Position numbers and translations under genes: made by a program
Notes under the pieces: generated by a model
What the model was told of the DNA's origin: nothing
Databases searched by the model: none
Seen by the model: the letters and a program-made list of their open reading frames with translations, nothing else
In this document: in pieces, positions 53,819 through 62,582 of the stretch
How the letters are laid out: every line of letters starts with the position of its first letter
Numbering within the stretch: the stretch's first letter is position 1
Assembly: GCF_039522585.1 (NCBI RefSeq)
Contig: NZ_BAAADR010000003.1
Origin: Bisbaumannia salifodinae
Lineage (GTDB): Bacteria > Pseudomonadota > Gammaproteobacteria > Pseudomonadales > Halomonadaceae
Reading direction: 5' to 3' (one strand)
Length of the DNA: 64,000 bases

Positions 53819-54226
53819 GTGTCGATGTTTTCCGTGTTCGATATTTCCGGGTCGGCCATGAGTGCCCAGGCCCAGCGCATGAATGTCACCGCCAGCAACC
53901 TGGCCAATGCCGATAGCGTGGCCGGGCCCGATGGCGAGGCCTACCGCGCCAAGCAGGTGATGTTCGAGACCCAGGCCCAGGGCCGCCATGGCGTCGGCGG
54001 GGTGCGGGTCACCCAGGTCGTGGAGGACCCGGGCCCCATGCGCCTGGAGTATCGCCCCGAGCATCCCCTGGCCGATGAGCAGGGCTATGTGACCCTGCCC
54101 AACGTGGAGCCGGCCCACGAGATGGTCAACATGATCTCCGCCTCGCGCTCCTATCAGGCCAACGTCGAGGTCATGAACACCAGCAAGCAGCTGATGCTCA
54201 AGACCCTGACCCTGGGCGAGGGCTAA
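53819..54226 (+). CDS. flgC: Flagellar proximal rod protein FlgC
   Basis: This 135-residue rod protein starts with GTG at 53819 (MSMFSVFDISGSAMSAQAQR), chosen because AAAGGAG is six bases upstream and the length fits FlgC (134 in E. coli). SNLANADSVAGPDGEAYRAK and the terminal ASRSYQANVEVMNTSKQLML are signature segments. It follows flgB after 26 bases. Confidence 0.94.
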   Translation: MSMFSVFDISGSAMSAQAQRMNVTASNLANADSVAGPDGEAYRAKQVMFETQAQGRHGVGGVRVTQVVEDPGPMRLEYRPEHPLADEQGYVTLPNVEPAHEMVNMISASRSYQANVEVMNTSKQLMLKTLTLGEG

Positions 54227-54229
54227 GCC

Positions 54230-54916
54230 ATGACCTCGCCGATCGGCAATAACGTCCTCAACAGCGTCAATGGCGGCGGCAACGCCGACCTGGGGCCGCG
54301 CCAGTCCCAGGAGCTCCGCGAGAGCTTCATGACCCTGCTGATCACCCAGCTGCAGAATCAAGACCCGCTCAATCCCATGGAGAACGCGGAGATGACCTCG
54401 CAGCTGGCGCAGATCAATACCGTCAGCGGCATCGAGCAACTCAACGAGACCCTCGATGGCATCACCTCCCAGATCGAGGCGGGGCAGCAGCTGCAGGCCA
54501 GCGCTCTGATCGGCCAGGGCGTGATGGTGCCGGGGGATCGGGTGCTGCTGCAGACCGATGACGAAGGCAACGCCCATACCACCCCCTTCGGCGTGGAACT
54601 GGCGGCGCCCGCGGATAACGTCAAGGTGACCATCGTCAATGACAGCGGCCAGGTGATCAATCGCTACGACCTGGGCGCGGTGGACGCCGGCGTCGAGTCC
54701 TTCAACTGGGATGGCAAGACCAGCGACGGCGAGACCGCCACGCCGGGGGCCTATCGGGTGCGTATCGAGGCCACCCAGGGTGAGGATAGCGTGAGCGTCG
54801 ACGCCCTGAACTACGCCGTGGTGGGTGGGGTGACGCCGGGCGAGAACGGCGTGCGGCTCGACCTGGGCGGTGTCTATGGCCAGGTGGGCCTCGACGACGT
54901 CAAGCAGATCCTGTAG
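54230..54916 (+). CDS. flgD: Flagellar hook assembly protein FlgD
   Basis: This 228-residue scaffold caps the growing hook and is later released. The N-terminal LLITQLQNQDPLNPMENAEM motif (residues about 36-55) and the FlgD tudor/Ig-like domains (ESFNWDGKTSDGETATPGAY) are present. It starts three bases after flgC stops. The length matches the family. Confidence 0.93.
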   Translation: MTSPIGNNVLNSVNGGGNADLGPRQSQELRESFMTLLITQLQNQDPLNPMENAEMTSQLAQINTVSGIEQLNETLDGITSQIEAGQQLQASALIGQGVMVPGDRVLLQTDDEGNAHTTPFGVELAAPADNVKVTIVNDSGQVINRYDLGAVDAGVESFNWDGKTSDGETATPGAYRVRIEATQGEDSVSVDALNYAVVGGVTPGENGVRLDLGGVYGQVGLDDVKQIL

Positions 54917-54989
54917 CGCCATAACATCATAACGACGCCCGGCCAGGGCGCGACATCCCGCATTATTCATCGACGCAGAGGAAGTTGAG

Positions 54990-56207
54990 ATGGGCTTTTC
55001 CCAGGCATTGAGTGGATTGAACTCCGCCGCCTCCAAGCTGGACGTGGTGGGCAACAATATCGCCAACTCCCAGACCGTGGGCTTCAAGGGCTCCGGTACC
55101 CAGTTCGCCGACGTCTATGCCGGCTCCGTGGGGCTGGGGACCCGGGTCAGCGCGGTGCTGCAGAACTTCAAAGAGGGCAATATCGAGAGCACCAACCGCA
55201 ACCTGGACCTGGCCATCGCCGGCCAGGGCTTCTATCGCTTCCAGCAGGGCAGTGGCGAGCCGGTCTACTCGCGCAACGGCCAGCTCTCCCTGAATTCCGA
55301 CGGCGACCTGGTCAATGCCCAGGGGGCCAAGCTGATGGGCTATGGCCTGGAAGATGCCAACGATCCCTTCTCGGCGGTGGCCGCCGGCGGCGAGCCGGTG
55401 GCGCTGAATGTGCCCTCCGACGATATGCCGGCCCAGGCCACCCAGAATCTGGATCTCAAGCTGAATCTGGATTCCGGTGAGCCGGTGATCGCGGCGGCCT
55501 TCGATCCGGATGACTCGGCGACCTACAGCTATTCCACCTCGGCCAGCGTCTTCGATTCCCAGGGCAATGCCCGCAACCTGACCCTCTTCTATACCAAGAC
55601 CGCCGGCAACGAGTGGCGCGTCGATGCGCGCGTTAGTGGTGGGCCCGCCGGGGCGCCCGTGGTGAATGCCCCTAACGTGACGACCCTGGAGTTCGATACC
55701 AATGGGGCGCTTGCCGCCGGTGGTCAGGTGAATATGAACTTCAACCTGGGCGCCGAGTTCGATGCCCTGGATATCGCCTTTAACCAGACCGGTACCACCC
55801 AGTTCGCCAATACCTCCACGGTCAACGACGTGGGCCAGGACGGCTACACCTCCGGCACCCTGGTGGGCATCACCATCCAGGAGGGTGGCACCGTGATGCG
55901 CAACTACTCCAACGAGCAGTCGAAGGCCGCGGGGCAGATCGTGCTGGCCAGCTTCCGCAATCCGGAGGGGCTCAAGGCGGAAGGGGATAATGGCTGGGTG
56001 GCCACCGAGGCCTCCGGGCAGGAGCTGGTGGGTACCCCGGGCAGCGGGGTGCTGGGCGCCATCCAGTCCGGGGCGGTGGAGACCTCCAACGTGGATATGG
56101 CCCGGGAGCTGGTGGAGATGATCGTCACCCAGCGTGCCTACCAGGCCAACTCCCAGACCATCAAGACCCAGGATGAGGTCCTGCAGACCGCCATCAACCT
56201 GCGCTGA
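54990..56207 (+). CDS. flgE: Flagellar hook protein FlgE
   Basis: This 405-residue hook subunit has the N-terminal SALNSAASKLDVVGNNIANS-type helix (residues 8-27), central D1-D2 domains, and the C-terminal VDMARELVEMIVTQRAYQAN. The 73-base gap from flgD carries no strong hairpin. The ATG follows GAGGAAGTTGAG. Confidence 0.95.
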   Translation: MGFSQALSGLNSAASKLDVVGNNIANSQTVGFKGSGTQFADVYAGSVGLGTRVSAVLQNFKEGNIESTNRNLDLAIAGQGFYRFQQGSGEPVYSRNGQLSLNSDGDLVNAQGAKLMGYGLEDANDPFSAVAAGGEPVALNVPSDDMPAQATQNLDLKLNLDSGEPVIAAAFDPDDSATYSYSTSASVFDSQGNARNLTLFYTKTAGNEWRVDARVSGGPAGAPVVNAPNVTTLEFDTNGALAAGGQVNMNFNLGAEFDALDIAFNQTGTTQFANTSTVNDVGQDGYTSGTLVGITIQEGGTVMRNYSNEQSKAAGQIVLASFRNPEGLKAEGDNGWVATEASGQELVGTPGSGVLGAIQSGAVETSNVDMARELVEMIVTQRAYQANSQTIKTQDEVLQTAINLR

Positions 56208-56221
56208 TGGGAGCCTGAGAC

Positions 56222-56962
56222 ATGGACCGTATCCTCTATACCGCCATGAGCGGCGCCAAGCAGAGCATGGACCAGCAGTCGGTGGTCAGCCACAACCTGG
56301 CCAATGCCGGTACCAGCGGCTTCCGCGCCCAACTGCACGCCATGCGCGCGGTGCCGGTGCAGGGCGATGGCGCGCTGCCGACCCGGGTGTCGGTGGCCGC
56401 CACCACCCCGGGGGCCGACTTTTCGCCGGGGCCCATAAGCACCACCGGGCGTGACCTGGACGTGGCCATCGAGGGGAACGGCTGGCTGGCGGTGCAGGCC
56501 CCGGACGGCACCGAGGCCTATACCCGCCGCGGCGATATCCAGGTCGACGGCGACGGCGTGCTGCGCATCGCCGGCCACCCGGTGATCGGCGATGGTGGCC
56601 CCATGGTGGTGCCCCTGGGGGCCCGGCTCTCCATGGGCGCCGATGGTACCGTCAGCGCCATCGGCGAGGGCCAGCAGGCGGATGCCCTGGTGGACGTGGG
56701 GCGCATCAAGCTGGTCGACCCCGGCGAGGCGCCACTGGTGCGCGGCGACGACGGCCTCTTCCGGGCCCCCGCCGGGGCGCTGCCCCAGGACGAGGCCGTG
56801 CGCCTGGCCAGCGGCACCCTGGAGGGCAGCAACGTCAGTGCCATCGAGTCCATGGTCTCGATGATCGACGTGGCGCGGCGTTACGAGATGCAGATGAAGG
56901 TGATCAGTACCGCCGACGAGAATGCCCAGCGTGCCAACAGCCTGCTCTCCCTGCAGGGCTAA
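56222..56962 (+). CDS. flgF: Flagellar proximal rod protein FlgF
   Basis: This 246-residue rod protein begins MDRILYTAMSGAKQSMDQQS and shows VVSHNLANAGTSGFRAQLHA, the usual basal-body N-terminal helix. The C-terminal SMIDVARRYEMQMKVISTAD completes the D0 domain. It lies 14 bases after flgE. Confidence 0.94.
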   Translation: MDRILYTAMSGAKQSMDQQSVVSHNLANAGTSGFRAQLHAMRAVPVQGDGALPTRVSVAATTPGADFSPGPISTTGRDLDVAIEGNGWLAVQAPDGTEAYTRRGDIQVDGDGVLRIAGHPVIGDGGPMVVPLGARLSMGADGTVSAIGEGQQADALVDVGRIKLVDPGEAPLVRGDDGLFRAPAGALPQDEAVRLASGTLEGSNVSAIESMVSMIDVARRYEMQMKVISTADENAQRANSLLSLQG

Positions 56963-56986
56963 CCGGATACTAAGGACGACACAACG

Positions 56987-57769
56987 ATGATTTCTTCACT
57001 GTGGACCGCCAAGACCGGCCTGGAATCCCAGCAGGTCCAGATGGACGTGATCTCCAACAACCTGGCCAACGTCGGCACCAACGGCTTCAAGCGCTCTCGG
57101 GCGGTGTTCGAGGACCTGCTCTACCAGAACCTGCGCCAGCCCGGCGCCAACAACGACATCCAGAACCGCCTGCCCTCCGGTATGCAGGTGGGCACCGGGG
57201 TGCGCCCGGTGGCCACCGAACGCCTGCACAATCAGGGCGGGCTCGAGGCTACCGGTAACTCCCGGGACCTGGCCATCGAGGGCAACGGTTTCTTCCAGGT
57301 GCTGATGCCGGACGGCACCACCGGCTATACCCGGGACGGTAGCTTCCAACTGGACCAGAACGGCCAGATGGTCACCGCCAATGGTTACCCCGTGGAGCCG
57401 GCGATCATCATTCCCCAGAACGCCCTGTCGATCTCCATCGGTGAGGATGGCATCGTCAGCGTGCGGGTGCCCGGCGATTCCCAGAGCCAGGAGGTGGGGC
57501 AGATCTCCCTCTCCTCCTTCGTCAATCCCACCGGCCTGGAGAGCATCGGCGGCAACCTCTATCGCGAGACCACCGCTTCCGGCCCGCGCAACGAGAACCT
57601 GCCGGGGATGAACGGCACCGGCACCCTGATGCAGGGCTATGTGGAGACCTCCAACGTCAATGTGGTGGAGGAGATGGTCAGCATGATCCAGACCCAGCGG
57701 GCCTACGAGATCAACAGCAAGGCGGTGCAGACCAGCGACGAGATGCTGGCCCGCCTGGCCCAGCTCTAA
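56987..57769 (+). CDS. flgG: Flagellar distal rod protein FlgG
   Basis: This 260-residue rod protein begins MISSLWTAKTGLESQQVQMD and contains VISNNLANVGTNGFKRSRAV and SVNVVEEMVSMIQTQRAYEI-type ends, nearly identical in length to E. coli FlgG (260). It continues the drive shaft through the P and L rings made by the next genes. Confidence 0.96.
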   Translation: MISSLWTAKTGLESQQVQMDVISNNLANVGTNGFKRSRAVFEDLLYQNLRQPGANNDIQNRLPSGMQVGTGVRPVATERLHNQGGLEATGNSRDLAIEGNGFFQVLMPDGTTGYTRDGSFQLDQNGQMVTANGYPVEPAIIIPQNALSISIGEDGIVSVRVPGDSQSQEVGQISLSSFVNPTGLESIGGNLYRETTASGPRNENLPGMNGTGTLMQGYVETSNVNVVEEMVSMIQTQRAYEINSKAVQTSDEMLARLAQL

Positions 57770-57795
57770 GGATCCTTGACGCCATGGGAGCCACG

Positions 57796-58464
57796 ATGCG
57801 ACACCTCGGCCCGGTCCTGCTCGCCCTGGCGCTGCTGGCCCTGGCCGGCTGCGCCCAGATTCCCCGCGCTTCGGTGGTGGGGGAGCAGGAGCAGATCAGT
57901 ATTCCCGACCGCCCGGCGCCGGTGGCCAACGGCTCCATCTACCAGGAGCGCCGCGGCTATCAGCCGCTGTTCGAGGATCGTCGCCCGCGCGTGGTGGGGG
58001 ACATCCTCACCATCGTGCTGGACGAAGAGGTCAGCGCCAGCAAGAACGCCCGGACCAACGCCGACCGCAACGGCTCGGCGAGTCTCGAGCTCGATACCCT
58101 GCCCGACGCCCTGGAGACCCTCGCCGAGTACGGCTTCGACCTCTCGGGGGCCAGCGATTTCGAGGGCGGCGGCGGCTCCCAGGCCAACAACTCCTTTACC
58201 GGCACCATCACGGTGTCGGTGCTGGAGGTGATGAACAACGGCAACCTGCGGGTGCGCGGCGAGAAGCAGATCGCCATCAACCAGGGCACCGAGTTCATCC
58301 GCTTCTCCGGGGTGGTCAACCCGCGCACCATCACCGCCCAGAACAGCGTGCCCTCCACCCAGGTGGCCGATGCCCGCATCGAGTACGTGGGCGACGGCTA
58401 TATCAACGAGGCCCAGCACATGGGCTGGCTGCAGCGCTTCTTCCTGAATATTTCACCCTTCTGA
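57796..58464 (+). CDS. flgH: Flagellar L-ring protein FlgH
   Basis: This 222-residue lipoprotein has a signal ending in lipobox LAGC (cysteine at about residue 20). GYQPLFEDRRPRVVGDILTI and the nearly invariant EKQIAINQGTEFIRFSGVVN are FlgH hallmarks. The start is taken at 57796, where GGGAG is six bases upstream; an in-frame ATG at 57784 would add four residues. It forms the ring in the outer membrane. Confidence 0.94.
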   Translation: MRHLGPVLLALALLALAGCAQIPRASVVGEQEQISIPDRPAPVANGSIYQERRGYQPLFEDRRPRVVGDILTIVLDEEVSASKNARTNADRNGSASLELDTLPDALETLAEYGFDLSGASDFEGGGGSQANNSFTGTITVSVLEVMNNGNLRVRGEKQIAINQGTEFIRFSGVVNPRTITAQNSVPSTQVADARIEYVGDGYINEAQHMGWLQRFFLNISPF

Positions 58465-58476
58465 CGGGCCGCCCCT

Positions 58477-59613
58477 ATGATGACCCCGACCCGACCGCTA
58501 CCGCGACTCGCCCTCCGCCTGCTGACCCTGGGGCTGCTGTGGCTGCTGTGGCTGCTGGCCCTGCCGGCCCAGGCCGAACGCATCCGCGAGCTGGCCAACT
58601 TCGCCGGGGTGCGCGACAACGTCCTGGTGGGCTATGGCCTGGTGGTGGGTCTGGACGGCACCGGCGACCAGACCATGCAGGCGCCCTTCACCGGCCAGAG
58701 CCTGACCAATATGCTCTCCCAGCTCGGCGTCACGGTGCCGCCGGGGACCAATATGCAGCTGCGCAACGTGGCGGCGGTGATGGTCACCGCCGACCTGCCG
58801 CCCTTTTCGCGGCCGGGGCAGCGCCTCGATGTGGTGGTCTCCTCGGTGGGTAATGCCCGCAGCCTGCGCGGCGGCACCCTGCTGATGTCCCCCCTCAAGG
58901 GCGCCGACGGCGACACCTACGCCATCGCCCAGGGCAATCTGCTGGTGAGTGGCGCCGGCGCCGAGGCCGGGGGCAGCTCGGTGCAGGTCAATCACCAGGC
59001 CAGCGGGCGGATCGCCGGCGGCGCCATGGTGGAGCGCGAGGTGCCCCTCAACCTGGGCGCCAACGGCGGCCTGCTGGAACTGGAGCTCGAGGAGGCCGAC
59101 TTCGGTACCGCCCAGCGGGTGGTGGCGGCCATCAATCGCGAATTCGGTCGCGTGGTGGCCTCGGCCCGGGACGGCCGGGTGATCGCCCTGGATGGCCCCC
59201 TGGATGCCAATGCCCGGGTCGGCTTCATGGCCCGGGTCGAGAGCCTGGACGTGACGCCCACCGAGGCCCCGGCGCGGGTGGTGGTCAACTCGCGCACCGG
59301 CTCGGTGGTGCTCAATGGCGCCGTGCGGCTGCACCGCGCCGCCGTGGCCCACGGCAACCTCTCCATCACCATCGATACCCAGTTCCAGGTCAGCCAGCCG
59401 GCGCCCTTCGGCGAGGGGGACACGGTGGTGGTGCCGGACACCGAGATCCGCGTTCAGGAGCAGGACGCCTACCTGCGGGTGGTGGAGGGCGCCGACCTCA
59501 CCGAGGTGGTCAATGCCCTCAATGCCCTGGGCGCCACGCCCCAGGACCTGATGTCGATCCTCGAGGCCCTGAAGGCCGCCGGTTCCCTGCGCGCCGAACT
59601 GGAGATCCTCTAA
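58477..59613 (+). CDS. flgI: Flagellar P-ring protein FlgI
   Basis: This 378-residue periplasmic ring protein has a long hydrophobic signal peptide (residues 1-33, LLWLLWLLALPAQA) and the mature start ERIRELANFAGVRDNVLVGY. The conserved GTNMQLRNVAAVMVTADLPP and DLMSILEALKAAGSLRAELE regions are intact. FlgA, encoded divergently, assists its assembly. Its stop overlaps the flgJ start (TAATG). Confidence 0.95.
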   Translation: MMTPTRPLPRLALRLLTLGLLWLLWLLALPAQAERIRELANFAGVRDNVLVGYGLVVGLDGTGDQTMQAPFTGQSLTNMLSQLGVTVPPGTNMQLRNVAAVMVTADLPPFSRPGQRLDVVVSSVGNARSLRGGTLLMSPLKGADGDTYAIAQGNLLVSGAGAEAGGSSVQVNHQASGRIAGGAMVEREVPLNLGANGGLLELELEEADFGTAQRVVAAINREFGRVVASARDGRVIALDGPLDANARVGFMARVESLDVTPTEAPARVVVNSRTGSVVLNGAVRLHRAAVAHGNLSITIDTQFQVSQPAPFGEGDTVVVPDTEIRVQEQDAYLRVVEGADLTEVVNALNALGATPQDLMSILEALKAAGSLRAELEIL

Positions 59614-60608
59614 TGAGCGCCAACGAGCTCTCCGGCCAGTTCGCCCTGGATGTGCAGGGCATCCAACGCCTGCGTCACACCGCCCGCCAGGACGAGCGGG
59701 CCGGCCTCGAGGGGGCCGCCCAGCAGTTCGAGGCGCTGTTCCTGCAGCGCATGCTCAAGAGCATGCGCGCCGCCATTCCCGAAAGCGACCTGATGAACAG
59801 TCAGCAGACCCGCTTCTATACCGAGCTGCATGACCAGCAGCTGGCCCAGCACCTGAGCGCCCGGGGCGGCGGCATGGGCCTGGCCGAGGAGCTGGTGCGT
59901 CAGCTGGAGGGGCACCTGGGATCGGTGGCGCCGAACGAGCGAGAAAGCGAGCTGATCGCCGGCATTCCGCGGGGCACGCCGCGGCCCCTGGCGGCGATCG
60001 GCGAGCAGGCCCCCGCCGACTTTATGCAGGCCCTGGCGGCCCGCCCGGCGGCCGGCGATGAGTCAGTGCGGAGCGAGGCCCCGGCGCCGTCGCCCGCCGT
60101 GCCGGCCGCTAGCGGCGAGCGGGCCGAGCATGTGCAGGCCTTTGTCGAGCGCCTGGCCGAGCCGGCCCACCGTGCCAGCGAGGCCAGCGGGGTGCCCGCC
60201 GAGCTGATCCTGGCCCAGGCGGCGCTGGAGACCGGCTGGGGGCGCCGCGGCATTCCCACCCGGGATGGCGGCGAGAGCCATAACCTCTTCGGCATCAAGG
60301 CCGGGCGATACTGGCGGGGCGAGACCACCGAGATCGTCACCCACGAGTATATTGATGGCCAGCGCACCCGCATCAGCGACCGCTTCCGGGTCTATGGCTC
60401 CTACGCCGAGGCCTTTACCGACTATGCGCGGTTGATCGGCGACAACCCCCGCTATGCCGGGGTCACGGCGGCGGGGAATGCCCGCCAGGCGGCCCACGCC
60501 CTGCAGGCCGGCGGCTATGCCACCGACCCCCAGTATGCCGACAAGCTGATCAGTATCATGGACACCCTGGGGCCGCTGCCCGAGGGGCCGCAGCTGGCCA
60601 GCCGTTAA
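59613..60608 (+). CDS. flgJ: Flagellar rod-assembly muramidase FlgJ
   Basis: This 331-residue protein has the N-terminal rod-cap domain (QFEALFLQRMLKSMRAAIPE) and a C-terminal glucosaminidase domain (ELILAQAALETGWGRRGIP, NLFGIKAGRYWRGET) that opens the peptidoglycan for the rod. The two are joined by an Ala/Pro-rich linker (residues about 110-175). Both functions are present, as in gamma- and betaproteobacteria. A 15-bp tandem triplet follows its stop. Confidence 0.94.
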   Translation: MSANELSGQFALDVQGIQRLRHTARQDERAGLEGAAQQFEALFLQRMLKSMRAAIPESDLMNSQQTRFYTELHDQQLAQHLSARGGGMGLAEELVRQLEGHLGSVAPNERESELIAGIPRGTPRPLAAIGEQAPADFMQALAARPAAGDESVRSEAPAPSPAVPAASGERAEHVQAFVERLAEPAHRASEASGVPAELILAQAALETGWGRRGIPTRDGGESHNLFGIKAGRYWRGETTEIVTHEYIDGQRTRISDRFRVYGSYAEAFTDYARLIGDNPRYAGVTAAGNARQAAHALQAGGYATDPQYADKLISIMDTLGPLPEGPQLASR

Positions 60609-60623
60609 GCCGGCCCGGGCCTA

Positions 60624-60668
60624 GCCAGGCCGGACCTCGCCAGGCCGGACCTAGCCAGGCCGGACCTA
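60624..60668 (+). repeat. 15-bp tandem repeat, three copies
   Basis: GCCAGGCCGGACCTC and two copies of GCCAGGCCGGACCTA follow each other directly, 16 bases after the flgJ stop. Confidence 0.9.
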
Positions 60669-60865
60669 AAGTTTGGTTCTTCGCACTCTGGCGTGAATCC
60701 TATTGTGGGAGCGCGGATTCCGCGCGATATCGCCCGCAGGGCGATCCTGGCGAGCCCCAAGGCGCCTGACGGCGCCAATCGTTCGGCAGAGCCAAACTCC
60801 CACAATAGCAAGCCGAGGCTCTGCCATGTCATGGCTTCACGCTGATCTGCGATGAACCTAAAGTT
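60664..60865. mobile_element. REP/MITE-like palindromic element in the flgK promoter
   Basis: The direct repeat ACCTAAAGTT at 60664-60673 and 60856-60865 flanks about 180 bases. Near the ends lie related inverted sequences (GTTCTTCGCA...GCGTGAA on the left, TTCACGC...TGCGATGAAC on the right), and further in the perfect 12-bp pair CTATTGTGGGAG (60700) / CTCCCACAATAG (60797). The core has three small GC palindromes (GCGCGGATTCCGCGC, ATCGCCCGCAGGGCGAT, GGCGCCTGACGGCGCC). No protein is encoded, so it would be non-autonomous. Confidence 0.65.
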
Positions 60866-60885
60866 AGTCGCGGCACGGCCGATAA
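60859..60885 (+). promoter_or_regulatory. FliA (sigma-28) promoter of flgK-flgL
   Basis: TAAAGTTA, an 11-base spacer and GCCGATAA match the sigma-28 consensus almost perfectly, 31 bases before the flgK start. The -35 box lies in the right-hand direct repeat of the palindromic element; an orphan -35 (TAAAGTTT, 60667-60674) lies in the left one. Confidence 0.9.
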
Positions 60886-60915
60886 GAAAACCAACATCTT
60901 CAAGGGAAGCGAAGG

Positions 60916-62565
60916 ATGAGCCTGTTTTCCATCGGGGTCAGCGGCCTCAATGCCGCCCAGAACGCCCTGGCCACCACCGGCAACAACATCACCAATGTCT
61001 ACACCCCGGGCTATAACCGGGAGCTGACCCTCCTCGGCGAGGGGCGCGGCGGCAGCGGCGGCGTCCAGGTGCAGGATATCCAGCGCCAGTTCAACCAGTA
61101 CGTGGCGGGGCAGCTCAATGCCGCCACCAGCAAGTCCTCGGCGCTCAACACCTACCAGGGCCAGATCAGCCAGATCGACAGCCTGCTGGCCGATCGCGAC
61201 GCCGGCCTGGCGCCGCTGATGCAGAACTTCTTCTCGTCGCTGGAGGATCTGGCCGGGGCCCCCTCCGACCCGGCGGCCCGCCAAGGGATGATCGGCACCG
61301 CCGATACCCTGAGCGCCCAGTTCCGCTCCTTCGACGGCTACCTCGAGGATTTGCAGGGGGGCGTCAATGGCCTGATCCGCGACGAGATCACCCAGATCAA
61401 CAACGCCACCGAAGAACTGGCCTACCTCAACCGCGAGATCGCTCTGGCCCGGGCGCGCAGCGGCGAGGCGCCCAATAGCCTGCTCAACCAGCGCGACCAC
61501 CTGGTCCACGAGATGAGCGAGCGCCTCGACCTGCGCCTCCAAATCCAGGATGGCAAGAGCTATAACGTCAGCCTGCCCAATGGCCAGCCGCTGGTGGCGG
61601 GGACCCAGGCCTTCACGCTGGAGGCGGTGGCCGCCCCCGACGATCCGGAGCGCACCGTGGTGGGCTACCGGGACGCCGCCGGCAATCGGGTGATCCTCGC
61701 GGAGGACGTGATTCAGGGCGGCACCCTGGGCGGCATCATGACCTTCCGAGCCGAGAGCCTGGATCGGGTGCAGAACCAGCTGGGCCAGATGGCGGTCTCC
61801 CTGGCCGAGGCCTTCAACGTCCAGCACGGCAAGGGCATCGACCTCAACGGCGATGCCGGCGGGGATATGTTCGGCCTCGGCCAGCCCCAGGCCTACCGTC
61901 ACGACGATAACGCCAGCGCCGCCTACCTGGAGCCGGCCTTCGGCACCTATAGCGATCCGGTGGGCGGCCCCGGCGACCTGACCAACCTGGCCGCCACCGG
62001 TTACGACGTGGTCTATGACGGCGCCGATTACGTGGTGACCCGCCAGGATACCGGCGAGACCCTGGATCCCGCCGACGTCGACCTGACCGGCGGCGTGCTC
62101 TCCTTCGGCGGCCTGGAGATCACCGTCCAGAACGGTCCCCCCGGTGCCGGCGACCGCTTCAACGTGCAGCCCCTCAAGGGCGCCGCCGGGGGCATGGACA
62201 ACCTGATCGCCGATACCTCAAAGATCGCCGCCGGCGAAGAGGACTTCAGCGGCGATAACCGCAATGCCCTGGCCCTGCAGGAGCTGCAGGACAAGCCGGT
62301 GGTGGGCGGCGGCGCGACCCTCAACCAGGCCTATGGCGCCCTGGTCAGCGACGTGGGCAATCGCACCAATATCGTCAAGGTCAATGCCGAGGCCCAGCAG
62401 GGGCTGACCGATCAGCTCAGCGCGGTGCAGCAGTCCGAGTCCGGGGTCAACCTGGACGAGGAGGCCGCCAACCTGATGCGCTATCAGCAGTACTATATGG
62501 CCAACGCCAAGGTGATCGAGACCGGCACCACCATTATCGACACCCTGCTCAACTTGCGTAGCTAA
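60916..62565 (+). CDS. flgK: Flagellar hook-filament junction protein FlgK
   Basis: This 549-residue protein (HAP1) begins MSLFSIGVSGLNAAQNALAT with TGNNITNVYTPGYNRE, and ends with EEAANLMRYQQYYMANAKVI. Central domains are variable. FlgN is its chaperone. It is expressed from its own FliA promoter after the interrupting palindromic element, separately from the rod-hook operon upstream. Confidence 0.95.
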   Translation: MSLFSIGVSGLNAAQNALATTGNNITNVYTPGYNRELTLLGEGRGGSGGVQVQDIQRQFNQYVAGQLNAATSKSSALNTYQGQISQIDSLLADRDAGLAPLMQNFFSSLEDLAGAPSDPAARQGMIGTADTLSAQFRSFDGYLEDLQGGVNGLIRDEITQINNATEELAYLNREIALARARSGEAPNSLLNQRDHLVHEMSERLDLRLQIQDGKSYNVSLPNGQPLVAGTQAFTLEAVAAPDDPERTVVGYRDAAGNRVILAEDVIQGGTLGGIMTFRAESLDRVQNQLGQMAVSLAEAFNVQHGKGIDLNGDAGGDMFGLGQPQAYRHDDNASAAYLEPAFGTYSDPVGGPGDLTNLAATGYDVVYDGADYVVTRQDTGETLDPADVDLTGGVLSFGGLEITVQNGPPGAGDRFNVQPLKGAAGGMDNLIADTSKIAAGEEDFSGDNRNALALQELQDKPVVGGGATLNQAYGALVSDVGNRTNIVKVNAEAQQGLTDQLSAVQQSESGVNLDEEAANLMRYQQYYMANAKVIETGTTIIDTLLNLRS

Positions 62566-62582
62566 GGCGGCGAGGACTTCCC

